A DNA stretch of 64,000 bases from Arthrobacter sp. CAU 1506 (GTDB lineage: Bacteria; Actinomycetota; Actinomycetes; Actinomycetales; Micrococcaceae). Numbering within the stretch: position 1 is the first letter of the stretch; each line of letters starts with the position of its first letter. The translations under genes and the position numbers were made by a program. This document shows, one piece after another, positions 16,555-24,793 of this stretch. Where the stretch lies: assembly GCF_005047635.1 (NCBI RefSeq), contig NZ_SUKC01000017.1:1-64000 (forward strand). Direction: 5' to 3'. The notes beneath the pieces were generated by a model, which had not been told where the DNA came from, did not search any database, and saw only the letters and a program-made list of their open reading frames with translations.

Positions 16555-17031
16555 ATGACCGAGACACCTTCCGCCCAGCGCCTGTCCTGCAACGTTCCGA
16601 TGCGTTGGGGAGACATGGACGCCTACGGGCACATCAACAATGTGGAGATCCTGCGGATCCTGGAGGAAGCGCGGATCCACGCGTTCGGCCCGCCGGCCGG
16701 AACCGGAGGCCCCGGGCTCGAGGTGGACCTGCCGGTCTTTTCCGACCTGCCGGAATCCACCCAAGCTCTGGTGGCCGAGCACCGGGTCAAGTACGTCCGG
16801 CCGCTGAACTACAGCAACATCCCGGCGCACGTGGAGGTCTGGATCAGTGCGATCAAGGGCGCGAGCCTGACCATTGCGTACATGATCATGGACCCGGTGA
16901 CCGCGGAACAGTGCGTGCTGGCAGAAACTACGCTGGCGTTCTTCCACACGGACTCGGGCCGGCTGCTGCGCCTGAGCGACCGTCAGCGGGAGATCCTGGC
17001 GCCTTACCTGGGCGAGTCCAACTTCCACTGA
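16555..17031 (+). CDS. Acyl-CoA thioesterase, hot-dog fold (4HBT family)
   Basis: A protein of 158 residues. MRWGDMDAYGHINNVEILR contains the catalytic aspartate of the 4-hydroxybenzoyl-CoA thioesterase type, and RVKYVRPLNYSNIPAHVEVW fits the central strand. Such enzymes hydrolyse acyl-CoA esters; the chain preference cannot be told. The gene stands alone. Confidence 0.9.
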   Translation: MTETPSAQRLSCNVPMRWGDMDAYGHINNVEILRILEEARIHAFGPPAGTGGPGLEVDLPVFSDLPESTQALVAEHRVKYVRPLNYSNIPAHVEVWISAIKGASLTIAYMIMDPVTAEQCVLAETTLAFFHTDSGRLLRLSDRQREILAPYLGESNFH

Positions 17032-17156
17032 AACAACGACGGCGGTGGGCCGGCTGCGTCCCGCCGCGCACCGGCTGCTTGGCGTGAGCGAGGCGACGAA
17101 GACCCGGCCGCATGGCGTGGATGGCCGCGCAGCCGCCGCGCAGCCGCCGCCTGGCG

Positions 17157-18023
17157 TCAGTCGGGTCGTTGGCTGGCGGCATGCCGGCCCAGGCTGGACA
17201 GCGCCAGCGGGAACGCGGGGCGGGACGGAAACGGCTTGCTCGATTCCACGCCCAGGTCCGGGCCAACGCTGACCAGTTCCCCCGGTTCCATCAGCCGCCA
17301 GCCAGCTTCGGCGTCCATGACTTCACTGGCAACAACAATGCTGGGATACCGTGCCAGGTCGGGAAAGTGCGCCCGGATCCGGCTGCTGCGGGCATCGAGT
17401 TGGCCTTGGCCGGCAGGATCGTCGGCCGTGCGCTCGAGGATGTACAGCTCGTTGGTCTCCGGATAGCGGAGCGCCCACAAGTGCTCCGGGGTGGTCATCA
17501 CCATATTCAGGCTGTAGAGCGGCAGGGTCTCGATGATCCAGCCCAGTGCAGCGGTGATGCCCTTGGCCACATCGCCGTGGCTGCGGCGCGTTTCCGCCGT
17601 GATCAGCGCGAAGATTCGTTCGCTGTCGGTCTGGCCGCGCACCAGGGACGCAGCGCCAAGCCGCTGCAGCCGTTCATCCAGCAGTTCCACACCACGGCAG
17701 ACGCCGTTGTGCGCAAACAACCGGCCGTCCTGTTCGAACGGGTGGGTGTTGGCAACAGAGGCCTTGCTGCCCGACGAATACCGCACGTGAGCCAGGAAAG
17801 TGGAGGAAGTGAAGTCCCGTGCGGCCAGCTCGAAGGACTGCCCGTGCCAGGCCGACTCGGCTTGCCGGCTGACAATCGGAGCGCCGAGAGAGGTAAAGAT
17901 GCCGATGCCCGCCCCATCGGGCTGGCGCCTGCCCTGCTCGGACAGGCTATCGGGGGCACTCAGTAGCCAGAAGGTGGCGTGGACCCGATGCCCGCCCGCA
18001 TGCAGTCCAAACAACCTGCACAT
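17157..18023 (-). CDS. Class II glutamine amidotransferase (YafJ/EgtC-like)
   Basis: A protein of 288 residues starting MCRLFGLHAGG; the cysteine at position 2 is the N-terminal nucleophile exposed after methionine removal. STFLAHVRYSSG, NTHPFEQDGRLFAHNGVC and RGQTDSERIFALI complete the Ntn-hydrolase glutaminase site. The substrate is unknown. EgtC in ergothioneine synthesis is a family member, but none of the other egt genes are nearby, so that role is not supported here. Confidence 0.9.
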   Translation of the reverse strand: MCRLFGLHAGGHRVHATFWLLSAPDSLSEQGRRQPDGAGIGIFTSLGAPIVSRQAESAWHGQSFELAARDFTSSTFLAHVRYSSGSKASVANTHPFEQDGRLFAHNGVCRGVELLDERLQRLGAASLVRGQTDSERIFALITAETRRSHGDVAKGITAALGWIIETLPLYSLNMVMTTPEHLWALRYPETNELYILERTADDPAGQGQLDARSSRIRAHFPDLARYPSIVVASEVMDAEAGWRLMEPGELVSVGPDLGVESSKPFPSRPAFPLALSSLGRHAASQRPD

Positions 18024-18060
18024 CCGTGCGGCCCCCGTCCTGTCGCGGCGGCTCTTGTTC

Positions 18061-18480
18061 CTATCCGTCCCAGCCGAGATTGCGGGCTATGCGTTCCAGG
18101 ACGTCTAGGGTGGCATCGTATTCGTCGTCGCTGATGCCCTGAGCCAGGACGGCCCGCGTGCGGTCCACCACGTCGCCGAGCGAGGCGAGGCTGGCCCGGC
18201 CTGTACTGGTCAGCGCGTAATGCCCGTCTTCCGAGCTCACCCAGCCGCTTTCCACCAGCTCTTCTACCGGCGCCTGCGGCCCTTCGTCGTCCGTCTCCGG
18301 GATGAACGGGCCCAGCGCCTGGGTGAGTTCGTCGGCGGTGGACGGTTCATCCGACAGCAGGTTCATCAGCTGCCACTGCCGGCGCGTGATGCCGTGTTCT
18401 TCCAAGGTCGCGACGAACTGCTCGTCGATCAGGCGGTCAACGAGCTTCAGCCAAAATCCGATGGGTCGTAGAGATGCCAT
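18061..18480 (-). CDS. MarR-like winged-helix regulator
   Basis: A protein of 139 residues. LEEHGITRRQWQLMNLLSDE and the acidic wing region followed by LVESGWVSSEDGHYALTSTG fit the MarR fold. It is a candidate regulator for the GTTGA-N4-TCAAC sites in front of the DoxX gene about 1.1 kb away, but no direct link is visible. Confidence 0.8.
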   Translation of the reverse strand: MASLRPIGFWLKLVDRLIDEQFVATLEEHGITRRQWQLMNLLSDEPSTADELTQALGPFIPETDDEGPQAPVEELVESGWVSSEDGHYALTSTGRASLASLGDVVDRTRAVLAQGISDDEYDATLDVLERIARNLGWDG

Positions 18481-18635
18481 GCCGTCACCCTACAAGGGAG
18501 GCCTCCCGCTGATCGACCTTAAGCATCGAATCCACTGCGGAACTGTAGCTATGAATGCTTTTCTGCCGTCAGCAGACCCTGCTGACTCCGGGGCGGCAGG
18601 TTTCTACGATGGAACCAGCCAGAAGGGAGTTCACC

Positions 18636-19025
18636 GTGCTCGAACTTCAGAAGCTTCAGCAGCAGTCCGTTTCCGGACCGGTGCCGCTGTTGCGCGATGT
18701 CTATGGAACTGTGCTGCGCCGGGAACGCCGACGCCAGCGACGCACTCTCGACGACGTTGCCAGTTGCGCCGGAGTGTCCCTTCAATACCTGTCGGAGATT
18801 GAGCGCGGCCGTAAAGAAGCCTCCTCGGAGATCCTTGCGGCGATCTGCACATCGCTGGGCTCCGGGCTGGCTGCTTTCCTGGCCGCTGCGCACCGAGAAT
18901 TTGCTGCCGTCGAGCGCCGGCCCGTACTGGACCTGACCAGGCCGGTGCTGCCGAATTCGTTGGCCGCAGCGAGCGATGGCACCCAACCCGTGCCTCCGCC
19001 GTCGTCCATCTTGATGGCCGCTTAG
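18636..19025 (+). CDS. XRE-family regulator, ClgR/PopR-like
   Basis: A protein of 129 residues. The domain from about residue 20 to 80 contains RRQRRTLDDVASCAGVSLQY then LSEIERGRKEASSEILAAIC, which is the helix-turn-helix of ClgR/PopR, actinobacterial activators of Clp protease genes. I chose the GTG at 18636 because AAGGGAG lies six bases upstream. The C-terminal third is not conserved in a way I recognise. Control of clp genes here is an inference from family. Confidence 0.82.
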   Translation: MLELQKLQQQSVSGPVPLLRDVYGTVLRRERRRQRRTLDDVASCAGVSLQYLSEIERGRKEASSEILAAICTSLGSGLAAFLAAAHREFAAVERRPVLDLTRPVLPNSLAAASDGTQPVPPPSSILMAA

Positions 19026-19071
19026 GCCCGGTCATCACGGCGGCCGGCGGCCCGGCATTGCTCCGGCGGAT

Positions 19072-19119
19072 AGCCCAACGGGCAGGTGCGGCCTTGCGGC
19101 TGCGCCTGCCCGTTGGGCT
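19072..19119. terminator. Bidirectional terminator, 15-bp stem
   Basis: AGCCCAACGGGCAGG (19072-19086) pairs perfectly with CCTGCCCGTTGGGCT (19105-19119). It separates the convergent XRE regulator and DoxX genes. Confidence 0.85.
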
Positions 19120-19137
19120 TGCTGTCTGAGGCTGGGG

Positions 19138-19566
19138 TTAGGCCATGGCTGCCAGTTTGGTCTTGCCGAAGAGCGCGCGGTCAACCGAGATCCGGCCGGG
19201 GCCGACCAGAGCCAGGGTCAGTGCGGCAGCGCCGAGCAGCAGCACCAGTTCGTAGCCGCCAGCCTCCACGAACACGCCGGCGGAAATGTGGACCAGCACC
19301 AAGGCGCCGATCATGTTCAGCGTCAGCAGGGCGGCGACCACTCGGGTCAGCACCCCGAGGATCAGGGCGATGCCGCCGCCCAGTTCCAGGCCGGCAACGA
19401 TCGGAGCTGCGATGTCCGCGGCGGGGATGCCCATCTGGCCAAACGCGGCCTGGGTGCCGGCAACGGTCCATTCGTTGAACTTCTGCCAGCCGTGGGCTGC
19501 GAAGAGGAAGCCCAGGACAACGCGGAGGACGGTACGTGCGGTGGTGGTCAAAGCGGAGTTAGTCAT
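19138..19566 (-). CDS. DoxX family membrane protein
   Basis: A protein of 142 residues with four membrane helices. RVVLGFLFAAHGWQKFNEW and GLELGGGIALILGVLTR are the conserved DoxX segments. Members are linked to redox and thiol stress in actinobacteria. The promoter region contains two near-identical palindromes, indicating repression by a winged-helix protein. Confidence 0.9.
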   Translation of the reverse strand: MTNSALTTTARTVLRVVLGFLFAAHGWQKFNEWTVAGTQAAFGQMGIPAADIAAPIVAGLELGGGIALILGVLTRVVAALLTLNMIGALVLVHISAGVFVEAGGYELVLLLGAAALTLALVGPGRISVDRALFGKTKLAAMA

Positions 19567-19631
19567 GATGTTGTCACCGTTTCAATGGTCAGGGAAACTC
19601 GGCCGTCTGGAACGAGCGATAAGCATCAGTG

Positions 19632-19679
19632 GTTGACGCTTCAACTAAATCTTGACAGAAATAATGTTGAAGTGTCAAC
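19632..19679 (-). promoter_or_regulatory. DoxX promoter with two GTTGA-N4-TCAAC operators
   Basis: The palindromes GTTGACGCTTCAAC (19632-19645) and GTTGAAGTGTCAAC (19666-19679) lie 34 bp centre to centre. Read on the reverse strand, TTGACA overlaps the distal operator and CAAGAT follows after 18 bases, so the putative -35 box lies inside an operator. This layout fits a redox- or electrophile-sensing MarR-type repressor. Confidence 0.72.
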
Positions 19680-19805
19680 TTTTGCTTTCGCGGGCAGCCG
19701 CACGCCCCGGGAAGGCGTCCACAGGCGGAAGGGGAGGAGCCGTGCTTCGGGCAGGGCCGGCCCGGCGGTTCAAGCCCGACGGCCCGGCGGCTCAAGCCCT
19801 GCAGC

Positions 19806-20420
19806 TCAAGCCCGGCGGACCGGCTGGCGCAGAATGGTCTTGAGCTTGGCCGGCTCGGTCCTGCGGGCATCGCTCAGGTAGATCTCGTGGTGGCGTCCCG
19901 TCCGTTCCAGATTGTTTGCCGGCAAGTATTCGTCGTGCAGGCGGGCCAGCACGGGTCCTTCGTCGTCGTAGGGGCCCACATGCATGACCTGTACGCTCAG
20001 TCCTTCATCCAAGGACCCGAACCGGAGCGAGTCCACGGCGGGAAGTTCCTTCTTGGCCGCGGCCTGCTGCATCGCGTCTTTGATCTGGTCCGGCCCCAGC
20101 CAGTCGGGCTGGCGGATCATCAGCGTCCATGACCACTCGTCCTTGGCGCGGCGGGTGAAGGCGGACATGTCGTTGGCCCACCACAGCCCTTCCAGCGGGC
20201 CCACCACATAGTCGCGGGCGAACTGCTTCTTGCTGGCGAACTTCACGGTGTAGGAGACGGAATACAGGGCCTCGATCACGTGCCCGTACCACTCGGACGT
20301 GTTCGGATTGCCGTGGCCGTCTGCCTCCAGAAACTGCATCGGCGGCACGGTGACCAAGCGGAAGTCCTTGCCCGGGGAGTAGAGCTCCTTCTGGTCTTTT
20401 TTGAAATCCAGCTTGTCCAT
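19806..20420 (-). CDS. GyrI-like small-molecule-binding domain protein
   Basis: A protein of 204 residues. RLVTVPPMQFLEADGHGNPN and LSVQVMHVGPYDDEGPVLAR are typical of the GyrI/SOUL-like effector-binding fold found alone or attached to AraC regulators. The ATG at 20420 has GGAAAG upstream. The ligand is unknown. Confidence 0.87.
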   Translation of the reverse strand: MDKLDFKKDQKELYSPGKDFRLVTVPPMQFLEADGHGNPNTSEWYGHVIEALYSVSYTVKFASKKQFARDYVVGPLEGLWWANDMSAFTRRAKDEWSWTLMIRQPDWLGPDQIKDAMQQAAAKKELPAVDSLRFGSLDEGLSVQVMHVGPYDDEGPVLARLHDEYLPANNLERTGRHHEIYLSDARRTEPAKLKTILRQPVRRA

Positions 20421-20487
20421 GTTTGCTTTCCGACGTCGGCGAATGTGGTCTAGTTATATCGCGTAGTCACGGCTGAGACGAGGGAAA

Positions 20488-21237
20488 ATGCTGCAGCAGT
20501 TCGCCGCCGAATGGTGGCGCAGGATCACCGACGGGTTTACGCGGGGCGAGCCGCTTGAGACCGGGCTCCTGGAGCTGGCGCTGATCCTGGCTGTTGCGCT
20601 GGTCTTGTCGGTCCCGCACGGGAGTTGGCGGTACTTCGGTTTGTTCGTCACTGCGGTCCATGAGCTTGGGCACGCTTTTGCGGCGTTGACCACCGGCCGG
20701 TTGGTGCGCGGGATCCACCTGCGGTTCGACCAATCCGGCGCGATGATCAGCCGTGGGGCGGGACCCGCCTCGGCGGCCTGGGCAGGGTTCTGGGGATACC
20801 CGGTGCCTGCGCTGGTGGGAGCGGTGCTGGTGTGGGCGGCGTTCACCGGCTGGTCTGGCGCTGCGCTGTCGGTGAGTGCGCTCCTTCTGCTGTCCACGCT
20901 GCTGTTCATCCGGAATCTCGAGGGCATCGTGATTGCTGTTGGGCTGGCGGTTGCCTCCCAACTGCTGGTCTGGTTTGCACCGGTGGAGTTCCTGGGCCAT
21001 GTGACTCTGGCGATTGGCGTCGCGCTGCTGGTTGGAGCCGTGCGGGACTGGTTGAATCTGCTGAGCGTGCACACGCGGCGCCGCCATCAGCTGGCCAATT
21101 CGGATGCGTTCATCATTGCCAAGCGAACGGGGATTCCGGCCGCGTTCTGGCTGGCCGGGTTCGCCTTGGTCATTCTGGCCTGCTGGGCCGGGGCTGTGGC
21201 AACCGTAGCCCGCATCGGCGACGTGGTGAACCTCTGA
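20488..21237 (+). CDS. M50-family integral membrane metalloprotease
   Basis: A protein of 249 residues with about six membrane helices. H58-E-L-G-H62 in VTAVHELGHAFAALTTG is the zinc-binding motif of site-2-type proteases. This is the short M50B form without a PDZ domain. Substrate is unknown. The ATG has GAGGG upstream. Confidence 0.87.
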   Translation: MLQQFAAEWWRRITDGFTRGEPLETGLLELALILAVALVLSVPHGSWRYFGLFVTAVHELGHAFAALTTGRLVRGIHLRFDQSGAMISRGAGPASAAWAGFWGYPVPALVGAVLVWAAFTGWSGAALSVSALLLLSTLLFIRNLEGIVIAVGLAVASQLLVWFAPVEFLGHVTLAIGVALLVGAVRDWLNLLSVHTRRRHQLANSDAFIIAKRTGIPAAFWLAGFALVILACWAGAVATVARIGDVVNL

Positions 21238-21475
21238 CGGTTGCGCCCACCTTATTACCGCAACGCACGCCGGCTTACTGCGGTGGCGTGCGCACCCCTC
21301 AAATCGCACCCGTTAATCTGCTGCCGCACACGCCGCTGGCCATGCCGCCCGCACCCAGGCCTGTACCCCTGATAAGCGTGGTATTGCCCACAGTAAATTC
21401 CGCCTTCACAGCGCCGTGCAGCGGTTCCCGAGGGACGGGAATTATCGCCCTCGGCGAGACGTTGTTGAATCGATG

Positions 21476-21503
21476 TTGAAATGTCTGAATGAGCAGCTAT
21501 GAT
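21476..21503 (+). promoter_or_regulatory. Promoter of the DUF4193 gene
   Basis: TTGAAA at 21476-21481 and TATGAT at 21498-21503 are separated by 16 bases, predicting a transcript start near 21510 and a 47-base leader. The 319-bp gap before the gene otherwise holds only a GC-rich hairpin (CGCACGCC at 21264 with GGCGTGCG at 21285). Confidence 0.68.
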
Positions 21504-21556
21504 GGGCGCTCGCAGATAGGTCAAAACAACTAGTGCATCAGGAGTTCTAAACCCGC

Positions 21557-21859
21557 ATGGCAACCGATTACGACGCACCGCGCAACAAGGACGACGACAA
21601 CAACAATGAGTCGCTCGAAGCCCTTCAGGCCCAGCGCTCCGGCGGTGCGAAGACCGCACTGATCGACGTCGAGGATGCGGACACCGCCGAGGGCATTGAC
21701 CTTCCGGGTGCCGACCTCTCCGGCGAAGAACTGGTAGTGCAGGTTGTTCCTCCCCGTGAGGACGAATTCACCTGCTCTTCCTGTTTCCTGGTTCGCCACC
21801 GCAGCCAGGTGGCCCGCGAAAAGAACGGCGAGAAATACTGCCGCGACTGCGAAGGCTAA
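21557..21859 (+). CDS. DUF4193 protein (small acidic zinc-ribbon-like)
   Basis: A protein of 100 residues. The acidic N-terminus is followed by a C-terminal CSSCFLVRHRSQVA and CRDCEG, a four-cysteine cluster that probably binds zinc. The family is conserved across actinobacteria; its function is unknown. It has its own promoter and terminator, so it is a single-gene unit. Confidence 0.9.
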   Translation: MATDYDAPRNKDDDNNNESLEALQAQRSGGAKTALIDVEDADTAEGIDLPGADLSGEELVVQVVPPREDEFTCSSCFLVRHRSQVAREKNGEKYCRDCEG

Positions 21860-21871
21860 ATTCCACGTTCC

Positions 21872-21901
21872 GAACCCCGCGCTGATGGAAGCGCGGGGTT
21901 C
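21872..21901 (+). terminator. Terminator of the DUF4193 gene
   Basis: GAACCCCGCGCT (21872-21883) pairs perfectly with AGCGCGGGGTTC (21890-21901) around a six-base loop, followed by TGTTGTT. Confidence 0.85.
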
Positions 21902-21943
21902 TGTTGTTAACCAGGAAAGCGGTTTGCCTGGACCTCAGGCGAC

Positions 21944-22594
21944 TCAGACCTCGCGGATGGCCTGACTGATCGGTGTGCTGCCGTTGATGAATTCGATCAC
22001 CTTTCCGGTGGTGGACGGCACGGCCAGCACCTCGGCGGCGACCATCGCGACGTTCTCCCGGCTCACCTGACCGCCCTGCGTTCCCGGTCCGGCCTGGATC
22101 TTCCCGGTCGCCGGCTCCAGCGTGAGTGCGCTGGGACCCAGAATCGTCCAGTCCAGCGAACTCGACTTCAGGTACTCGTCCGCGGCCGCCTTCGCCTCGG
22201 CGTACGGGAAGAACGAATTGTCTTCCGGGACTCCGTGATCCTTGCCTGCACCCAGGTAGGACACCATGATGTACCGCTGCACGCCGGCCGCCGATGCGGC
22301 ATCCATCGACCGGATCGCCGCGTCACGATCCACCGCGTAGGTGCGGTCGGGATTGCCGCCGCCGGCACCGGCGGACCAAACCACGGCGTCGTGCCCGCGC
22401 AGTTGATCGGTCAATTCCTCAGCGGTGGCGGTCTCGACGTCGGTGACCACCGGCGCGGCACCGGCGTCCCGCACATCGGCGGCATGATCCGGATTGCGGA
22501 TCAGCGCACTGACCTGATGACCTTGGCCGGTGAGGATGCGGGAGAGGTGGAGCGCGACCTTGCCGTGGCCGCCAATGATGGCAATGCGGGACAT
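21944..22594 (-). CDS. NAD(P)-binding atypical SDR oxidoreductase
   Basis: A protein of 216 residues. RIAIIGGHGKVALHLSRIL is the nucleotide-binding motif, and RYIMVSYLGAG and YAEAKAAADEYLKSSSLDWT follow the pattern of NmrA/YwnB-like SDR proteins. The usual catalytic tyrosine-lysine pair is partly kept (Y..K in YAEAK). It may be a reductase or a redox sensor. GGAAGGAAG lies upstream of the ATG. Confidence 0.87.
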   Translation of the reverse strand: MSRIAIIGGHGKVALHLSRILTGQGHQVSALIRNPDHAADVRDAGAAPVVTDVETATAEELTDQLRGHDAVVWSAGAGGGNPDRTYAVDRDAAIRSMDAASAAGVQRYIMVSYLGAGKDHGVPEDNSFFPYAEAKAAADEYLKSSSLDWTILGPSALTLEPATGKIQAGPGTQGGQVSRENVAMVAAEVLAVPSTTGKVIEFINGSTPISQAIREV

Positions 22595-22672
22595 ATGCTT
22601 CCTTCCGTTGTGGTCTTTCCCAACTTAGGCATGCCGGCCCGGACAACGCCAGCGCCCGTTACCTCCGCCAAG

Positions 22673-22790
22673 TACGACGCCGGTGCACGCGCTGGGCGGG
22701 AACGTTGCCACCTACGACGCCGGTGCACGCGCTGGGCGGGAACGTTGCCACCTACGACGCCGGTGCCCGCCCTGGGGCGGGACGGTCCGG
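22673..22790. repeat. Tandem repeat, 40-bp period
   Basis: Two identical 40-bp units begin at 22673 and 22713 with TACGACGCCGGTGCACGCGC. A degenerate third copy begins at 22753. They lie in the 266-bp gap between the encapsulin gene and the SDR gene, which holds no gene. The absence of unique spacers excludes a CRISPR array. Confidence 0.85.
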
Positions 22791-22860
22791 CAGGGTGCGG
22801 TGCCCAGTTTCGGTCAGCGTGTTCCCGCTGGACGGCTGGCGCCTCCGACGTCTTCGGGCT

Positions 22861-23682
22861 CTATCCGTCGCTGCCGGTTAGATGAATCGCGGCTTCCGGG
22901 GTGGCGACCCGGAAGCTAAACGACTGCTCAATGTACAGATAGACGAACTCTTCGTCGTGCCGGTCGTAGCCGACCGACAGGTCTTGGCCCGACTCGAACA
23001 GGAAATCTCCGCCGCGCAGGCTCATCACGATCGCGCCGCGGACACCGGGCGCCCAGATAATCGGTCCGCTCAGCAGCTTGCGCAAGTGCTCCGACAACAG
23101 ATATCCGCCGCGCTCGGTCGCCTCCACCACGGCCGTGTAGTGGCCGGGGCCGAGCGCCAGCCCGAACGGCCCGCCGATACCCACCTGCAGCAGGGCCGAG
23201 ACAGCCTTGGCCACCCGCTTGGGGTAGTCGTTGAAGTCCGGGACGCGCGGTATGGGGGCGTGCGGCGTGGCGCTGGTGACTCCCGTGATGCCCACCTGCC
23301 GCCAGCCGTGAAAGACGGCTGCGTTCTCCGCAGTGGCAATTTGGAGTGCAGCCTCATCCAAATCGGTCAGGTCCACATCGGCGGCTCCTCGGTCATGGTC
23401 CAGCAGTTCCATGCGGGACACCTTGAACGGCGCCCTCACCTCCACCAAGGGGAGCACACCGCGCTGTCGAGCCGCCACGCCGTCGGCCGGTGCCGGTCCG
23501 GTCACCCGCTCCGTGCGGCCCAAATTGGTGGCGGAATACTCCCAGCCGAATGGGCCGGCGAAATCGACCATCTTGCGGGCACCCAAGGCCACGGTGAGCC
23601 GCTCCCTGGCTTCCTGGTCCAACAGCTTCCAGCCGCCGTCGGAAATCGGGGCGTGCTCGCGCAGCAAATGGTTGACGGTCAT
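22861..23682 (-). CDS. enc: Encapsulin shell protein, family 1
   Basis: A protein of 273 residues, the usual length of the HK97-fold family-1 encapsulin (linocin M18/CFP29 group). Typical segments are REHAPISDGGWKLLDQEAR at the N-terminus, YLLSEHLRKLLSGPIIWAPG, GGDFLFESGQDLSVGYDRHD and FVYLYIEQSFSFRVATPEAA at the C-terminus. Many copies assemble into an icosahedral protein shell that stores cargo carrying a short C-terminal tag. The start overlaps the stop of the upstream ferritin-like cargo gene by four bases (ATGA), so the two are translationally coupled. Iron storage or oxidative-stress protection is the expected role. Confidence 0.95.
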   Translation of the reverse strand: MTVNHLLREHAPISDGGWKLLDQEARERLTVALGARKMVDFAGPFGWEYSATNLGRTERVTGPAPADGVAARQRGVLPLVEVRAPFKVSRMELLDHDRGAADVDLTDLDEAALQIATAENAAVFHGWRQVGITGVTSATPHAPIPRVPDFNDYPKRVAKAVSALLQVGIGGPFGLALGPGHYTAVVEATERGGYLLSEHLRKLLSGPIIWAPGVRGAIVMSLRGGDFLFESGQDLSVGYDRHDEEFVYLYIEQSFSFRVATPEAAIHLTGSDG

Positions 23683-24095
23683 GCGATGTCCTCCCTGAGG
23701 CTGCCGATTCCCAGCGAGGAGTCAGGGCCAACTGGTCCGGGCGGCGCGGAGCCGGCGTCCGGTGCTTCCGGGCTGGATCCGGCCGCGGCCGCCGCCTCGG
23801 CAGCGCCGCCGTTGGCCACAATGTCGCCGTCCTGGAACAACGTGCCGCGGGCAATGCTGCGCCACTTCGGTTTGCGCCGCAGCAGGAATTCCAGGTCCAT
23901 GCTGAAATGCTTGAACTCCTCGGCCAAGGAGTCCTCCATGATGGCGACCGATTCCGGGTCTTTCTCCAACGACATGCGCTGCTCGTACCAGCCGATCGCC
24001 TCGGCTTCCTCGGTCAAGTTGGCGCACATCCGCGCAAACGTCCGCGTCTCGGCGGAGAGTTCTTGGGCGGGTTCGTGATACTGGTCAAAGCCCAT
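23679..24095 (-). CDS. Encapsulated ferritin-like cargo protein (EncFtn type)
   Basis: A protein of 138 residues. Residues 1-90 form the truncated ferritin-like domain with LTEEAEAIGWYEQRM (E30/E32) and AEEFKHFSMDLE (E60, H63), which fit the ferroxidase centre. An Ala/Pro/Gly linker (about 95-125) leads to the C-terminal tag SLGIGSLRE, the encapsulin-loading peptide. The protein oxidises Fe2+ inside the shell encoded just downstream. The ATG at 24095 is preceded by ACGGAGGT. The reading frame runs further upstream but without a better start. Confidence 0.93.
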   Translation of the reverse strand: MGFDQYHEPAQELSAETRTFARMCANLTEEAEAIGWYEQRMSLEKDPESVAIMEDSLAEEFKHFSMDLEFLLRRKPKWRSIARGTLFQDGDIVANGGAAEAAAAAGSSPEAPDAGSAPPGPVGPDSSLGIGSLREDIA

Positions 24096-24228
24096 CTGGA
24101 TACCTCCGTGAGGTTGTGCCTCTGAGCCAGCGTAGCCACGGCCCAGCAACCTGACTACCCCTGGCGGCGGCGGAGCCCGGCTGGTCCCGAAGCTCGACTG
24201 GCCAGTCGACCCGCCCGGCCTGGCACCC

Positions 24229-24274
24229 GAATTCCAAGCTGCGTGGGCGCTGAATTCCAGGCTGCGTGGACGCT
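24229..24274. repeat. Tandem duplication of a 23-bp unit
   Basis: The units at 24229-24251 and 24252-24274 begin GAATTCCAAGCTGCGTGG and GAATTCCAGGCTGCGTGG and differ at two positions. They lie in the 322-bp divergent gap between the encapsulin operon and the DUF3040 gene, probably in the promoter area. Nothing else in the gap looks like a gene. Confidence 0.75.
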
Positions 24275-24417
24275 CCGCGTAACAGTGTGAAACCGACTGT
24301 TGTGCGGGCTTTGATTTTCATACTCTGAAGGCCGTCAGCAGTTGCCCCACCGGGAGATTCCCATGAACAGCCACACGCAGGTGCCCGCGTCCGTCACAGA
24401 ATGGGCCGGCACCAACG

Positions 24418-24783
24418 ATGAAACTTTCTGACGCTGAACAGCGTGAACTAGCCAGCATCGAACGGCATCTCGCCGCCGAAAATCCGGCATTGGCGCGCAT
24501 GCTGTCGATGCCCGGAAGGCCGTGGCCCATCGGGACCCGACACCCAAGCGAGGCCGAACCGCCGGGCGGCGCAGGCGCGGTGATCACCCTGTCGCTGCCA
24601 ATCGTCGGCCAGCAGACCCCGCCCCTGCCGGAACAGCCCCGGCCCAAGCGGCGCAGCCTGGGGAGCTGGCTGATGGTTGCTGGAACGGCAACGGTGGCCG
24701 CAGCCCTGTTGACGGGGACCGTCGCCATCGCCGTGGGTGGATTCCTGCTGATTGCTGTCGGCAAATACACCGCCGACGGCTAG
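24418..24783 (+). CDS. DUF3040 membrane protein
   Basis: A protein of 121 residues. MKLSDAEQRELASIERHLAA is the DUF3040 N-terminal signature, followed by a proline-rich linker and two membrane helices near the C-terminus. The family is found in actinobacteria and has no known function. It is divergent from the encapsulin operon. Confidence 0.88.
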   Translation: MKLSDAEQRELASIERHLAAENPALARMLSMPGRPWPIGTRHPSEAEPPGGAGAVITLSLPIVGQQTPPLPEQPRPKRRSLGSWLMVAGTATVAAALLTGTVAIAVGGFLLIAVGKYTADG

Positions 24784-24793
24784 GCCGGGTGTT

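Noticed and set aside
17157-18023. Ergothioneine biosynthesis gene egtC
   Set aside because: The glutamine-amidotransferase fold fits, but no egtB, egtD or egtA neighbours are present, so the specific role is unsupported.
22673-22790. CRISPR array
   Set aside because: The 40-bp units abut directly with no unique spacers, and there are no cas genes in the window.
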